Shown one piece after another: positions 50,729 through 60,378 of a stretch of DNA of 64,000 nucleotides; the first letter of the stretch is position 1, and every line of letters begins with the position of its first letter. A model generated the notes under the pieces. The model had not been told where the DNA came from. It searched no databases and was given only the letters and a program-made list of their open reading frames with translations. The position numbers and the translations under genes were made by a program. This DNA comes from an uncultured Clostridia bacterium (lineage in GTDB: Bacteria; Bacillota; Clostridia; TANB77; CAG-508), in NCBI GenBank assembly GCA_934129745.1, contig CAKOWZ010000005.1:20310-84309 (forward strand), in the 5' to 3' direction.

Positions 50729-50923
50729 TTATTCAAAAATTTTAGCAAATAAACTAATACACCATAAACTGGCAATACCAACTAAAATGTAAATAATTTT
50801 TGATAAAACAGAACCTTCTCCAAATAAGAAGTCAACTAAATTAAAATTGAATAATCCAACTAATCCCCAGTTTAAACCACCAATTATTACAAGAATTAAT
50901 GCAATTGTATTTATAATTTTCAT
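50729..50923 (-). CDS. DUF378 family small membrane protein
   Basis: 64 residues on the minus strand: MKIINTIALILVIIGGLNWG and LVGLFNFNLVDFLFG, then a second helix. The GGLNWGLVGLF motif defines DUF378. The start at 50923 follows AAAGGAGAT; a longer reading from 50968 has no ribosome site. Function unknown. Confidence 0.88.
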   Translation of the reverse strand: MKIINTIALILVIIGGLNWGLVGLFNFNLVDFLFGEGSVLSKIIYILVGIASLWCISLFAKIFE

Positions 50924-51186
50924 TTTTTTATCTCCTTTCATTGTTTTATTCTTAGTGTGTGTAATCAAAAGAAAATTTATTCGAAAAAATTTAAAAAAAC
51001 ATTGTAAAACAGCATATATTTATATATAATCAGTTCAGTGAAAAATATTTATTCTTGAATAAAAATACTAAAATATCTAAAAATAAATATAGTAAAAATA
51101 AAATATAATATTACAATTATAAGTATGATAATTAATTTAAGAATATATTGAGAATTTTCAGATATTAAAAGAAAGGAATGATATTA

Positions 51187-52458
51187 ATGAATTACAAAAA
51201 GGAAAATGTAAAACAAGGTGTCACAATTCATAAAATAGAAACAAATAAGTTTAAAACAAATTTATTTGCTATATTTTTAACCACAAAATTAAATAGAGAA
51301 AATGTAACTAAAAATGCATTATTAACAGCTGTATTAAGAAGGGGAACACAAAAATTGCCAACACAAGAAGAAATAAGTAAAAACCTAGAAAATATGTATG
51401 GTGCAAGTTTTGATTGTGGTGTTGAAAAAACAGGAGATAATCAAGTTATTAAATTTTATTTAGAAAGTATAAATAATGAATTTTTACCAACACAGGAAAA
51501 TTTAAGTAAAGAATGTTTAGAGATTTTGATGGATATTGTTTTTAATCCATATTTGGAAAATGGTAATTTTAAACAAGAATATGTTGATGGGGAAAAAGAA
51601 AATTTAAAACAGATTATTGAAGGAAAAATTGATAATAAAACAAGATATGCATTTGATAGATGTATTGAGGAAATGTATAAAAATGAACCATATGGATTAT
51701 ATAAATATGGTTATATTGAGGATTTAGATAAAATCGATTCAAAAAATTTGTATGAATATTATTTGGAATTTATAAAAAATGTTAAAATTGATATTTTTGT
51801 TTCAGGTGAGTTAGATGATAAAATTGTTGATGAAATAAAAGATAATGTAATTATTAAAAATTTGAATGAAAGAAATGCACAATATAATATTAATAAAGAA
51901 AATGAAATTAAACAAAAAGTAAATGAACCAAAAGTAATAACTGAAAGTATGCAAATAGCTCAAGGCAAATTAATTTTAGGATTAGATGTTTTAGAAAATA
52001 AAAAAGAAAGCAAATATGCTACATCAGTTTATAATGTGATTTTAGGTGGAAGTGCAAATTCTAAAATGTTTCAAAATGTTAGAGAAAAAGCTAGTTTAGC
52101 ATATACAGCAGGTTCTAATTATTTAAGACAAAAAGATAATATATTTATAAAATGTGGAATTGATATTCCAAATTATGAAAAAGCATTAAATATAATAAAA
52201 GAACAATTAGAACAAATGAAAAATGGAGATTTTACAGATGAAGATATTCAAAATGCAAAAACTATAATTTCAGCTTCAGTTGAAAGTATTCCAGAATCTC
52301 AAGATTCAGAAATAACATATTATTTTTCACAAGAATTATCTGATGAATTTATATCAATTGAAGATTATGTTTCTAAAATAAATGATGTTAATAAACAACA
52401 GATAGTTGATATTGCTAATAAAATCCAAATTAATACTATTTATTTTTTAAAAGATTAA
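51187..52458 (+). CDS. ymfF: M16 peptidase-like protein YmfF (inactive partner)
   Basis: 423 residues from the ATG at 51187 after AAAGGAATG. It has the M16 (insulinase) fold but no HxxEH zinc motif. The R/Y-containing C-terminal half (GGSANSKMFQNVREKASLAY) is the typical substrate-binding partner. With the next gene it forms the YmfF-YmfH pair; database names link these to EF-P 5-aminopentanol modification. In other Firmicutes the pair precedes ymfM/pgsA-type genes, which are absent here. Confidence 0.87.
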   Translation: MNYKKENVKQGVTIHKIETNKFKTNLFAIFLTTKLNRENVTKNALLTAVLRRGTQKLPTQEEISKNLENMYGASFDCGVEKTGDNQVIKFYLESINNEFLPTQENLSKECLEILMDIVFNPYLENGNFKQEYVDGEKENLKQIIEGKIDNKTRYAFDRCIEEMYKNEPYGLYKYGYIEDLDKIDSKNLYEYYLEFIKNVKIDIFVSGELDDKIVDEIKDNVIIKNLNERNAQYNINKENEIKQKVNEPKVITESMQIAQGKLILGLDVLENKKESKYATSVYNVILGGSANSKMFQNVREKASLAYTAGSNYLRQKDNIFIKCGIDIPNYEKALNIIKEQLEQMKNGDFTDEDIQNAKTIISASVESIPESQDSEITYYFSQELSDEFISIEDYVSKINDVNKQQIVDIANKIQINTIYFLKD

Positions 52459-52610
52459 ATGTAATTGATATATGACATAAATATTATATTTTTTTGTGTA
52501 TTGTTAATAATATTATATTTTTTTATTTAATTAATAAAATAAATGAGTTTGTTTTTTTATTATGTTTATTAACAATATAGTAAAAACAAAAATGAAAGGA
52601 AAATGAAAAT

Positions 52611-53888
52611 ATGAAAATTATTGAAAGTACAAATATAAAAGAAAAAGCATATTTTGAAAAATTGGAAAATGGTTTAAATATAATCATAATTCCTAAAGCA
52701 AATACAAAGAAAAAATATGTTGTATGGGGCACAAATTTTGGCTCAATTGATAATAGATTTATAATGCCACAAACAGGTGAAGAAGTATTTATTCCAGACG
52801 GTGTTGCACATTTTTTGGAACATAAAATGTTTGAACAAAAAAATGGAAGAAATAGTTTAGATGTATTAATGGCATTAGGATTAGATGCAAATGCATATAC
52901 AACAAATGATCATACTGCATATTTATTTGAATGTTCTTCAGATAAGTTTTATGAAGGACTAGATGAATTAATGGATTATGTTCAAAATCCATATTTTACT
53001 GATGAAAATGTGGAAAAAGAAAAAGGAATAATTGGTCAAGAAATAAAAATGTATGATGATGATCCAGGTTTTCAATTATATCTTAATACATTAGATTGTT
53101 TATATCATAAAAATGCTGTAAAACTTGATATTGCAGGAACAATTGAATCAATTAGTAAAATTAATCCAGATGTATTATATAAATGTTATAACACATTTTA
53201 TCACCCAAGTAATATGACATTAGTTGTATGTGGAGATTTCGTACCAGAAAATTTATTAGAAGAAATAAAGAAAAGATTGTTACCAAAAGAAAATCAAGGT
53301 GAAATTAAAAGAATATATGAAGAAGAAGAAGAATCAATCAATATGCCTAAAAAAGAAGTAAAAATGGAAGTAAGCACACCAACATTTATGATAGGAATAA
53401 AAGATATTGTACCAGGTGATGAGGATATTGTTAAAAAACATGTAACAATTCAAATATTATTAAATATGTTAATAGGAAAAAGTTCTGAATTATACAAAGA
53501 ATTATATAATTCAGGAGACTTACTATCTGAACCTGATTTTGATTACGAATTTTCAAAACAATATGCACATGTATTAATTGGAGGACAATCAAAAAATCCA
53601 GAAAACATATATGAAAAATTTAAATCAGAGGTTCAAAAATTCAAAGAAAATGGACTAAATGCAGAACACTTTGAAAGAATTAAAAGAAAGATATATGGAG
53701 ATTATGTAACTGATTATAATAGTGTATCAAACATTGCCAGAATGTTTTTAATAGATAATTTCAAAGGAATTAACAGTTTTGATTATATCGAAAAATTTAA
53801 TAATATATCAAAAGAATTTGCAGAACAAATTTTAAAAGATGTATTTGATGAGCAAAAAATGGCAATTAGTGTTGTAAGACCAAAATAG
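52611..53888 (+). CDS. ymfH: M16 zinc peptidase YmfH
   Basis: 425 residues. The inverted zinc motif H67-F-L-E70-H71 lies in DGVAHFLEHKMFEQKNGRNS, with the downstream Glu in NVEKEKGIIGQEIKMYDDDP. It is the catalytic half of the pair with the preceding gene. An AAAGGAAAA site precedes the ATG. REP-like copy D begins one base after the stop. Confidence 0.9.
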   Translation: MKIIESTNIKEKAYFEKLENGLNIIIIPKANTKKKYVVWGTNFGSIDNRFIMPQTGEEVFIPDGVAHFLEHKMFEQKNGRNSLDVLMALGLDANAYTTNDHTAYLFECSSDKFYEGLDELMDYVQNPYFTDENVEKEKGIIGQEIKMYDDDPGFQLYLNTLDCLYHKNAVKLDIAGTIESISKINPDVLYKCYNTFYHPSNMTLVVCGDFVPENLLEEIKKRLLPKENQGEIKRIYEEEEESINMPKKEVKMEVSTPTFMIGIKDIVPGDEDIVKKHVTIQILLNMLIGKSSELYKELYNSGDLLSEPDFDYEFSKQYAHVLIGGQSKNPENIYEKFKSEVQKFKENGLNAEHFERIKRKIYGDYVTDYNSVSNIARMFLIDNFKGINSFDYIEKFNNISKEFAEQILKDVFDEQKMAISVVRPK

Positions 53889-53889
53889 G

Positions 53890-53948
53890 GCGTGTACAAT
53901 TGAGGACGCGTCCCAATTGCTCATTTGGCATAATTGGGGACACATCTA
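53890..53948 (-). repeat. Palindromic GC-rich repeat, copy D (reverse orientation)
   Basis: Read on the minus strand it has the same three arms: TGTCCCCAATTAT, then GAGCAATTGGGAC, then GCGTCCTCAATTGTAC. On the + strand it shows GTACAATTGAGGACGC and GTCCCAATTGCTC, then ATAATTGGGGACACATC. It lies directly after ymfH. Confidence 0.85.
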
Positions 53949-54041
53949 TCTTTATTTTTAATGTTATTATTTGCCAAATGTTACAAGGTTTATAGGTAAA
54001 TCCTTTATTAAAAACCTAAATATATTATATAAGGGGAAAAT

Positions 54042-54815
54042 ATGGTAATAAAAACAGGAATAATCCCATCAATTGCATTTGAAATATTTGGAGTGCCTAT
54101 ATATTGGTATGCAATATTAATAGTATCTTCAATGGTAATCGCACTTTTATGGTGTAAAAAACAAGATGGAAAATTTAATATTAAATTTGATGATATTCTT
54201 GATTTAGCAATAATTGTTTTACCTATTTCAATTATTTGTGCAAGATTGTATTATGTAATGTTTTCCTTAGATTATTACATAAAAAATCCTTCAGAAATTT
54301 TTAATATAAAAAATGGAGGATTAGCAATTTATGGAGGATTAATAGGTGGAATTATTGTAATATTGGTGTTTAGTAAAATAAAAAAATTGAGGGTTCTGGA
54401 TATTACAGATTATATAGTTCCAATAATAGCTTTTTGTCAATCAATTGGAAGATGGGGAAATTATATAAATATTGAGGCATATGGGTATGAAACAAATTTA
54501 CCAATAAAAATGGAAGTTATTGAAAATGGTATTATAAAATATGTACATCCTACTTTTTTATATGAATCAATATGTACAATGATGATATTTATTATATTGT
54601 CGATTTTAAGTAAAAAAAGAAAATTTTCAGGAGAGATTACATATTTATATATAATTTGCTATTCTTTTATAAGATTTTTTATAGAAGGATTAAGAACTGA
54701 TAGTTTAATGTTATTTAATTTTAGAATTTCACAGATTTTGTCATTGGTGTTATTTGTGTTATTTAGTTGCATTTTGATGTATAATAAAAAGAAAAATAAG
54801 GTTTTGTCGAAATAA
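54042..54815 (+). CDS. lgt: Prolipoprotein diacylglyceryl transferase
   Basis: 257 residues, about seven transmembrane helices. The signature GGLAIYGGLIGG and the GRWGNYINIEAYG segment are present, with ARLYYVMF earlier. It transfers diacylglycerol to the lipobox Cys of lipoproteins such as the one at 45.8 kb. An AAGGGGAAA site precedes the ATG. Confidence 0.94.
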   Translation: MVIKTGIIPSIAFEIFGVPIYWYAILIVSSMVIALLWCKKQDGKFNIKFDDILDLAIIVLPISIICARLYYVMFSLDYYIKNPSEIFNIKNGGLAIYGGLIGGIIVILVFSKIKKLRVLDITDYIVPIIAFCQSIGRWGNYINIEAYGYETNLPIKMEVIENGIIKYVHPTFLYESICTMMIFIILSILSKKRKFSGEITYLYIICYSFIRFFIEGLRTDSLMLFNFRISQILSLVLFVLFSCILMYNKKKNKVLSK

Positions 54816-54972
54816 GTCATTTTTTGTCAAATAAAGGAGATGAAAACATTAATAAAATGGCTAAAAATACAGGATTTTTGATTGACTAAGGATATTAAAA
54901 TATGGTATCATAAGTATAGATGATGTATACGAAAGATTTAGCACATATAATTAAAAAGGAGAGTTGGTTAAT

Positions 54973-55122
54973 ATGTTAGACGAAAAAATCCGTATAGCAA
55001 GGGACAAGCTAAACGAAAGCATAATAACTGGAAAAGATTATAGTGAGATATATAATTTGAGTGTAGAATTAGATGAATTAATTGCAAAATATTATTTGAA
55101 AAAAGAAGAATCACCAAAATAA
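54973..55122 (+). CDS. Spo0E-like aspartyl-phosphate phosphatase (small)
   Basis: 49 residues: MLDEKIRIARDKLNESIITG, then KDYSEIYNLSVELDELIAKY and YLKKEESPK. Two helices are joined by a turn, with the S-x-E-L-D-x-L-I motif of Spo0E phosphatases. These remove phosphate from Spo0A-P and so delay sporulation. AAAGGAGAG precedes the ATG. Confidence 0.8.
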   Translation: MLDEKIRIARDKLNESIITGKDYSEIYNLSVELDELIAKYYLKKEESPK

Positions 55123-55248
55123 AAGTAGATTAAAAATGACAATATAATAAAATATTATTTGAAAAATATTGACTTTATTGTCAAAATGAGGTATGATTAA
55201 TGTATAGCATGAATATTTAATTTTATTAAATAAAAGGAGGAAATTAAA

Positions 55249-55680
55249 ATGTTAAATAAAAAAAGTATAAAAATAATAAGTATAATATTAATTGCTGTTA
55301 TAGTATTATTCACAATCGCTAATGCAACTTGTATGGCTGTTACAATTCCAGATCCTGATGATAATGCATCTGTAGGTGGAATTAGTACTGTTGTAAGAAC
55401 AATATTAGGAATAATTAAATGGGCAGGAGCTGCTATAGCAGTTGGAATGTTAATGTTTATTGGTATTAAATATGTAACAGCATCTCCAGATGGAAAAGCA
55501 GAAATAAAGAAAACAGCTATTATATATGTTTTAGGAGCAGTATTAATATTCTCAGCTAGTGCAATATTAGGTATTATTCAAACTAACTTAACAGTAACAG
55601 GGACAGATTCAGGAAATAATGCAGGTTTAAATGAAAATATTAAAACAGCAAGTATAGTAACAATTGCAGAAACAAAATAA
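55249..55680 (+). CDS. VirB2/TrbC-like pilin protein 1
   Basis: 143 residues. It has a signal peptide (about 1-30), then two hydrophobic helices around IIKWAGAAIAVGMLMFIGIK and IIYVLGAVLIFSASAILGI, joined by the small loop YVTASPDGKAEIKK. This is the layout of T4SS major pilins (VirB2/TrbC). The next gene is a paralogue with the same SPDGKA loop. No other T4SS genes are nearby. AAAGGAGG precedes the ATG. Confidence 0.82.
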   Translation: MLNKKSIKIISIILIAVIVLFTIANATCMAVTIPDPDDNASVGGISTVVRTILGIIKWAGAAIAVGMLMFIGIKYVTASPDGKAEIKKTAIIYVLGAVLIFSASAILGIIQTNLTVTGTDSGNNAGLNENIKTASIVTIAETK

Positions 55681-55700
55681 TTAAAATAAAGGAAAAAATT

Positions 55701-56096
55701 ATGAAAAAAAGTTTTTTGAAAATTAGTGTAATAATATTTACCATAATGTTTGTGCTTATTAATATGACTAATGTTTCATATGGAGGAAATGATAGTACTA
55801 AAAATAATAATCAAGAACAACAAAGAGGTATTAGAGATGATTTATATGGATCTCCAAATACAACTTTAACAACTGCTGCTTCAAAAATAGCAGGTGTAAT
55901 TGAGTATATAGCTCTTGCTTTTGCGGTAGGAATGTTAATATTAAAAGGTATTAAGTTTGTTACTTCATCTCCAGATGGAAAAGCAGATGTAAAAAAAGAA
56001 TTAATACCATGGTCAATTGGTGTTGTGTTATTATTTACATTAATAATGTTTATAAATCAAGTGGTAATACCATTAGCACAAGAATTTAAAGGATAA
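55701..56096 (+). CDS. VirB2/TrbC-like pilin protein 2
   Basis: 131 residues, paralogous to the preceding gene: a signal peptide, a Asn/Gln-rich stretch, then IAGVIEYIALAFAVGMLILK and the loop FVTSSPDGKADVKKELIPWS before the second helix. It begins 21 bases after gene 1, so the two form an operon. The hairpin at 56113 follows. Confidence 0.82.
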   Translation: MKKSFLKISVIIFTIMFVLINMTNVSYGGNDSTKNNNQEQQRGIRDDLYGSPNTTLTTAASKIAGVIEYIALAFAVGMLILKGIKFVTSSPDGKADVKKELIPWSIGVVLLFTLIMFINQVVIPLAQEFKG

Positions 56097-56112
56097 TCAT
56101 AATTTATTAATA

Positions 56113-56159
56113 CATAAAAATCACCTAAATAACATAAAGTTATTTAGGTGATTTTTATG
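56113..56159 (+). terminator. Perfect 21-bp hairpin covering the dacF start
   Basis: Bases 56113-56133 are exactly complementary to 56139-56159, with loop ATAAA. The right arm contains both the dacF ribosome site (AGGTGA, 56145-56150) and its ATG (56157-56159). It may end the pilin transcript, and it would hide the dacF start in read-through RNA. Confidence 0.8.
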
Positions 56160-57398
56160 TTAAAAAAAGTAATTATATCAATAATGGCTTTAAATATACT
56201 AATAACAAATATATGTATAGTAAAAGCTGAAGAATCAATTCAAGAAACAAATGATAGAATTCAAATACAAAATTTAGCAAATTTAGATAATACAGTAGAA
56301 TCAAGTAATAATGTATCTTCAGAACCTGTATTAAACTCGAGAATAGCAGTAGTATATGACAGAAAATCTGGTAGAGTGATATGGGGAAAAAATGAAAATA
56401 AAAAAAGTGCAATGGCATCAACAACCAAAATTATGACAGCAATAATTGCAATTGAAAATTCAGATCTAACACAAACAATAACAGTATCTTCTAAAGCAGC
56501 TGGAACAGGTGGGTCTAGGTTAGGATTAAAAAAAGATGATAAGATTACAATGCAAAATTTATTATATGGATTAATGTTAAGGTCAGGAAATGATGCAGCT
56601 GTAGCAATTGCAGAAAATGTAGGGGGAAGTGTAGAAGGTTTTGCTGAATTAATGAATAATAAAGCTAAAGAACTAGGATTAGAAAATACACATTTTGTGA
56701 CACCACATGGATTAGATAATCCAGAACATTATACTACAGCATATGAACTTGCTAAATTGGCAGATTATGCATTAAAAAATGAAGTATTTGCAAAAATAGT
56801 TAACACAAAAAACTGTACAGTAATAATAAATGATTCTCCAAAAAATATTTCAAATACTAATGAGTTATTAGGAAATCTAGAAGGAGTAAATGGAGTAAAA
56901 ACAGGATTTACAAATAATGCAGGGAGATGTCTTGTGACATCAGTGGAAAGAAATGATTTTGAAATTATTACTGTTGTTCTTCAAGCAGATACAAAAAAAA
57001 TTAGAACTTCAGATAGTATTAAATTAATAAATTATGTTTATGAAAATTATGAACTTGTAAATATAAAAAAAATTATTGATGATAAATTTTATAAATGGAA
57101 AGAAATAAATGAAGATCGTATAAAGGTTAATAAATGCAAAAACAGTAATATGGACTTATATATTACAGAACTTCAAAATGATACTATTCCTATGAAAAAA
57201 ACAGATAAAGATAATATAAATGTTGAAATTAATAATTTATTTTATTTTGAGGCTCCTGTTGAAAAAGACACAATAATAGGAAATTTAAAAGTTAATTTAA
57301 ATGGTGAAACTATTGATGTAATTGAAATTAAAAATAAGAATTATATTTTAAAAAGAAATGTGTATGATTATTTGAAAATTTTTGCTAAAGTACTTTAA
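56157..57398 (+). CDS. dacF: D-alanyl-D-alanine carboxypeptidase (DacF-like, S11)
   Basis: About 413 residues with a signal peptide (about 1-24). Active-site motifs are S88-T-T-K91, S143-G-N145 and K248-T-G250, as in penicillin-binding proteins of the PBP5 group. A C-terminal beta domain and an amphipathic tail follow. It trims D-Ala from peptidoglycan stem peptides. The start codon lies in a perfect hairpin; an in-frame GTG at 56148 is less likely. DacF-type enzymes are often sporulation-linked. Confidence 0.92.
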   Translation: MLKKVIISIMALNILITNICIVKAEESIQETNDRIQIQNLANLDNTVESSNNVSSEPVLNSRIAVVYDRKSGRVIWGKNENKKSAMASTTKIMTAIIAIENSDLTQTITVSSKAAGTGGSRLGLKKDDKITMQNLLYGLMLRSGNDAAVAIAENVGGSVEGFAELMNNKAKELGLENTHFVTPHGLDNPEHYTTAYELAKLADYALKNEVFAKIVNTKNCTVIINDSPKNISNTNELLGNLEGVNGVKTGFTNNAGRCLVTSVERNDFEIITVVLQADTKKIRTSDSIKLINYVYENYELVNIKKIIDDKFYKWKEINEDRIKVNKCKNSNMDLYITELQNDTIPMKKTDKDNINVEINNLFYFEAPVEKDTIIGNLKVNLNGETIDVIEIKNKNYILKRNVYDYLKIFAKVL

Positions 57399-57530
57399 TT
57401 TTTTATAGCAATTTAAATAATGATATGATATAATATTAACAATGTAAAATAACATTAACTGTTTATATTTTTAAATTTCAATTTTATAAATACAGTTAAC
57501 AAATAATTGAGGCAATAAGGAGAAAGAAAA

Positions 57531-59927
57531 ATGCAAAATTTGATACAAGATCTAAACAATAAACAACAAGAGGCAGTACTTCAAACAGATGGGCCATGTT
57601 TAATTATAGCTGGTGCTGGAAGTGGAAAAACAAAAGTTTTAACACATAAAATAGCATATTTAATGGCAGAAAAATATATAAAACCTTGGAACATATTAGC
57701 AATAACATTCACAAATAAAGCTGCAAATGAAATGAAACAAAGGGTTGAAAACTTAGTTGGTGATGCAGTAAATGATATGTGGATAGGAACTTTCCATTCA
57801 ATATGTGTACGTATTTTAAGAAAATATATTGATAGAATTGGATTTGATAGTTCTTTTATAATATTTGATACACAAGACCAAAAAACATTAATAAAAGAGT
57901 GTTTAAAAAATCTAAAAATAGATGATAAAATGTTTACAGATAGAGCAGTGTTATCTGAGATAAGCAATGGAAAAAATGAGATGCTTGAACCAAAGGCATA
58001 TGCTACAAAATATGCAGGTGATTATAGAAAAGAAATAATTGCACAAGTATATGAATTATACCAAAAAAGATTAAAGGAAAATAATGCAATAGATTTTGAT
58101 GATATTATAAATTATGCAATAAAAATACTAACAGAAAATATTGATGTATATGAATATTATACAGACAAATTCCAATATGTTTTAGTTGATGAATATCAAG
58201 ATACCAATAAATCTCAATTTATGCTTATTTCAATACTTGCTTCAAGACATGGAAATATTACAGTTGTGGGTGATAATGATCAAGGAATTTATTCATTTAG
58301 AGGTGCTGATATTACAAATATTTTAAATTTTGAAAAAGATTTCCCTGGTACAAAGATTATAAAATTAGAGCAAAATTATAGATGTACAGGAAATATTTTG
58401 AAAGCAGCTAATGCTGTAATAAAAAACAATCAAGTAAAATATGATAAAAAATTATGGACTCAAAATGATGAGGGAAATTTACCATCACTATATGTTGGTG
58501 ATGATGAATATAATGAAAGTAATTATATTGTTAGTCAAATAAATAGATTAAAAAGAGAGTATTTTTATAAATATTCTGATTTCGCAGTATTATATAGAAT
58601 GAATTCTCAATCAAGAGCAATAGAAGATATTTTAAGAAGAGAGAAAATTCCTTATAAAATCATAGGTGGTCAAAAGTTCTATGAAAGAAAAGAAATTAAA
58701 GATATTATTTCATATCTAAGATTAATTTTTAATACTTCAGATAATTTGGCTTTAAAAAGAATTATTAATGAACCAAAACGTGGAATTGGAAAAACAAGTT
58801 TAGATAATATTCAGGAAATATCTGAAAAAACAGGAATTTCAATGTATGAAATAATAAAAAATGCTGAACAATATGGATTAAACAGAGTATATGCAAATTC
58901 TAGAGAATTTATTGATGTAATTGAAGAATTGAGATTAAAACAAGATAAAATGTTAATTTCAGAGTTAGTAAAAGAAACATTAAATAAAACAGGGTATACA
59001 AAAGCTTTAAAAGATGAAAACACAATTGAAGCTGAAAGTAGAATTCAGAACTTGGACGAGTTTTTAACAGTTGCAATGGAATTTGAGGAAGAATCTGCTG
59101 ATAATACATTACAAGAATTTTTGGAAAATATGACATTAACAACAGATTTAGATAATATGCAAGATGAAGATGATAGTGTTACTTTAATGACATTACATAG
59201 TGCAAAAGGTTTGGAATTTGAAACAGTATTTTTAGTTGGAATGGAAGAGGGAATATTTCCAGGATTTAAATCAATTGGAGAACCACAAGAACTGGAAGAA
59301 GAAAGACGTTTATTTTATGTAGGAATTACAAGAGCAAAAAGTTTTTTATTTTTAACATGTGCAAAAAGAAGAACAATTTTTGGTTCAACAAGTTATAATC
59401 CTATTTCCAGATTTATAAAAGAAATACCTGAAGAATTATTAGATGGATATGAAGAAGCTTTTACTCCTAAGACAAGTGGATTTGAAGATAGTGGATATAA
59501 ATGGGAATATGGTCAAAATAGAGGATTTGGAAATAATTCAAGTGTAAAAACATATAGTATGGATTCATATAAAGTTCCTGTTGGAGCTAGTACATCATCT
59601 GGTTCAAAATTTGGTGGAAATGCATATGGTTCAAGAAATAACTCTTTTGGAAATAATAGTAATTCTGAAGAAAATAATAATAAAAAAGAAACAAATAAAT
59701 TTGCATTTAGAACAGCTGAAAGTTTCTTGAAATCAATTAATAATCAAAATAAAACAGTTGATGTTTCACAATATTGTGCAGGTCAAAGAATTTATCACAA
59801 AAAATTTGGAGAAGGTGTTATCACTAAAGTTGAGCCTGAAGGTGATGATATGAAAGTTGAAATTAGTTTTGATAAATCAGGTAATAAAAGATTGATGGCT
59901 AAATATGCAGGATTACAAATTTTATAG
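57531..59927 (+). CDS. pcrA: ATP-dependent DNA helicase PcrA (UvrD family)
   Basis: 798 residues. Walker A is IAGAGSGKTKVL (about residues 26-37) and Walker B is LVDEYQDTN (about 220). Further motifs are GDNDQGIYSFRGA, LEQNYRCTGNI, MTLHSAKGLEFE and VGITRA. The Asn/Ser/Gly-rich linker (about 650-740) leads to a C-terminal Tudor-like domain (YCAGQRIYHKKFGEGVITKV). It unwinds DNA in repair and clears RecA. AAGGAG precedes the ATG. No ligA follows. Confidence 0.95.
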   Translation: MQNLIQDLNNKQQEAVLQTDGPCLIIAGAGSGKTKVLTHKIAYLMAEKYIKPWNILAITFTNKAANEMKQRVENLVGDAVNDMWIGTFHSICVRILRKYIDRIGFDSSFIIFDTQDQKTLIKECLKNLKIDDKMFTDRAVLSEISNGKNEMLEPKAYATKYAGDYRKEIIAQVYELYQKRLKENNAIDFDDIINYAIKILTENIDVYEYYTDKFQYVLVDEYQDTNKSQFMLISILASRHGNITVVGDNDQGIYSFRGADITNILNFEKDFPGTKIIKLEQNYRCTGNILKAANAVIKNNQVKYDKKLWTQNDEGNLPSLYVGDDEYNESNYIVSQINRLKREYFYKYSDFAVLYRMNSQSRAIEDILRREKIPYKIIGGQKFYERKEIKDIISYLRLIFNTSDNLALKRIINEPKRGIGKTSLDNIQEISEKTGISMYEIIKNAEQYGLNRVYANSREFIDVIEELRLKQDKMLISELVKETLNKTGYTKALKDENTIEAESRIQNLDEFLTVAMEFEEESADNTLQEFLENMTLTTDLDNMQDEDDSVTLMTLHSAKGLEFETVFLVGMEEGIFPGFKSIGEPQELEEERRLFYVGITRAKSFLFLTCAKRRTIFGSTSYNPISRFIKEIPEELLDGYEEAFTPKTSGFEDSGYKWEYGQNRGFGNNSSVKTYSMDSYKVPVGASTSSGSKFGGNAYGSRNNSFGNNSNSEENNNKKETNKFAFRTAESFLKSINNQNKTVDVSQYCAGQRIYHKKFGEGVITKVEPEGDDMKVEISFDKSGNKRLMAKYAGLQIL

Positions 59928-59956
59928 TTATTAAAATCATAGTTTTTTATTTAATT

Positions 59957-60007
59957 TAAAAATGTGTTCATAATTGTACAAAAAGTACGATTATGAGCAC
60001 ATTTTAA
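59957..60007 (+). terminator. Terminator after pcrA
   Basis: AAAATGTGTTCATAATTGTAC pairs with GTACGATTATGAGCACATTTT apart from one mismatch and one G-U, loop AAAAA. Confidence 0.85.
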
Positions 60008-60094
60008 TTATATCAATTATACATAAATTTGAATAAAAAAATTAATTTTGTAAATAATTAAAATATATAAATTAATTTGAAAGGAATGATTACA

Positions 60095-60283
60095 ATGGCA
60101 AATTTATCACAAGTTGAACTTCAAAATTTAAGACATTTAATTGGAGCACATGAGACATCTTACCAAAAATTGAACACATATGCATCACAAGCAGTTGATC
60201 CACAAATTAAACAAATATTTACAAAATCAGCACAAGATTCTTTAAATACAAAACAAAAATTAATGTCTTTTTTAAATAATTAA
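60095..60283 (+). CDS. Small CotF-like/spore coat-associated protein
   Basis: 62 residues from the ATG at 60095 after AAAGGAATG: MANLSQVELQNLRHLIGAHE, then a helix with AVDPQIKQIFTKSAQDSLNT. It is a helical, ferritin-like hairpin pattern common in clostridial coat-related proteins. The next gene is a CotF homologue, which supports a spore link. Confidence 0.7.
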   Translation: MANLSQVELQNLRHLIGAHETSYQKLNTYASQAVDPQIKQIFTKSAQDSLNTKQKLMSFLNN

Positions 60284-60378
60284 ATATTTGTTAAATGTGT
60301 ATATATTTATGTAAAGGATTTTCTTAAAAAATGTGTTTAAATCAAAAAATAATAAGATTAAAAATTGGGGGTGTCTTT

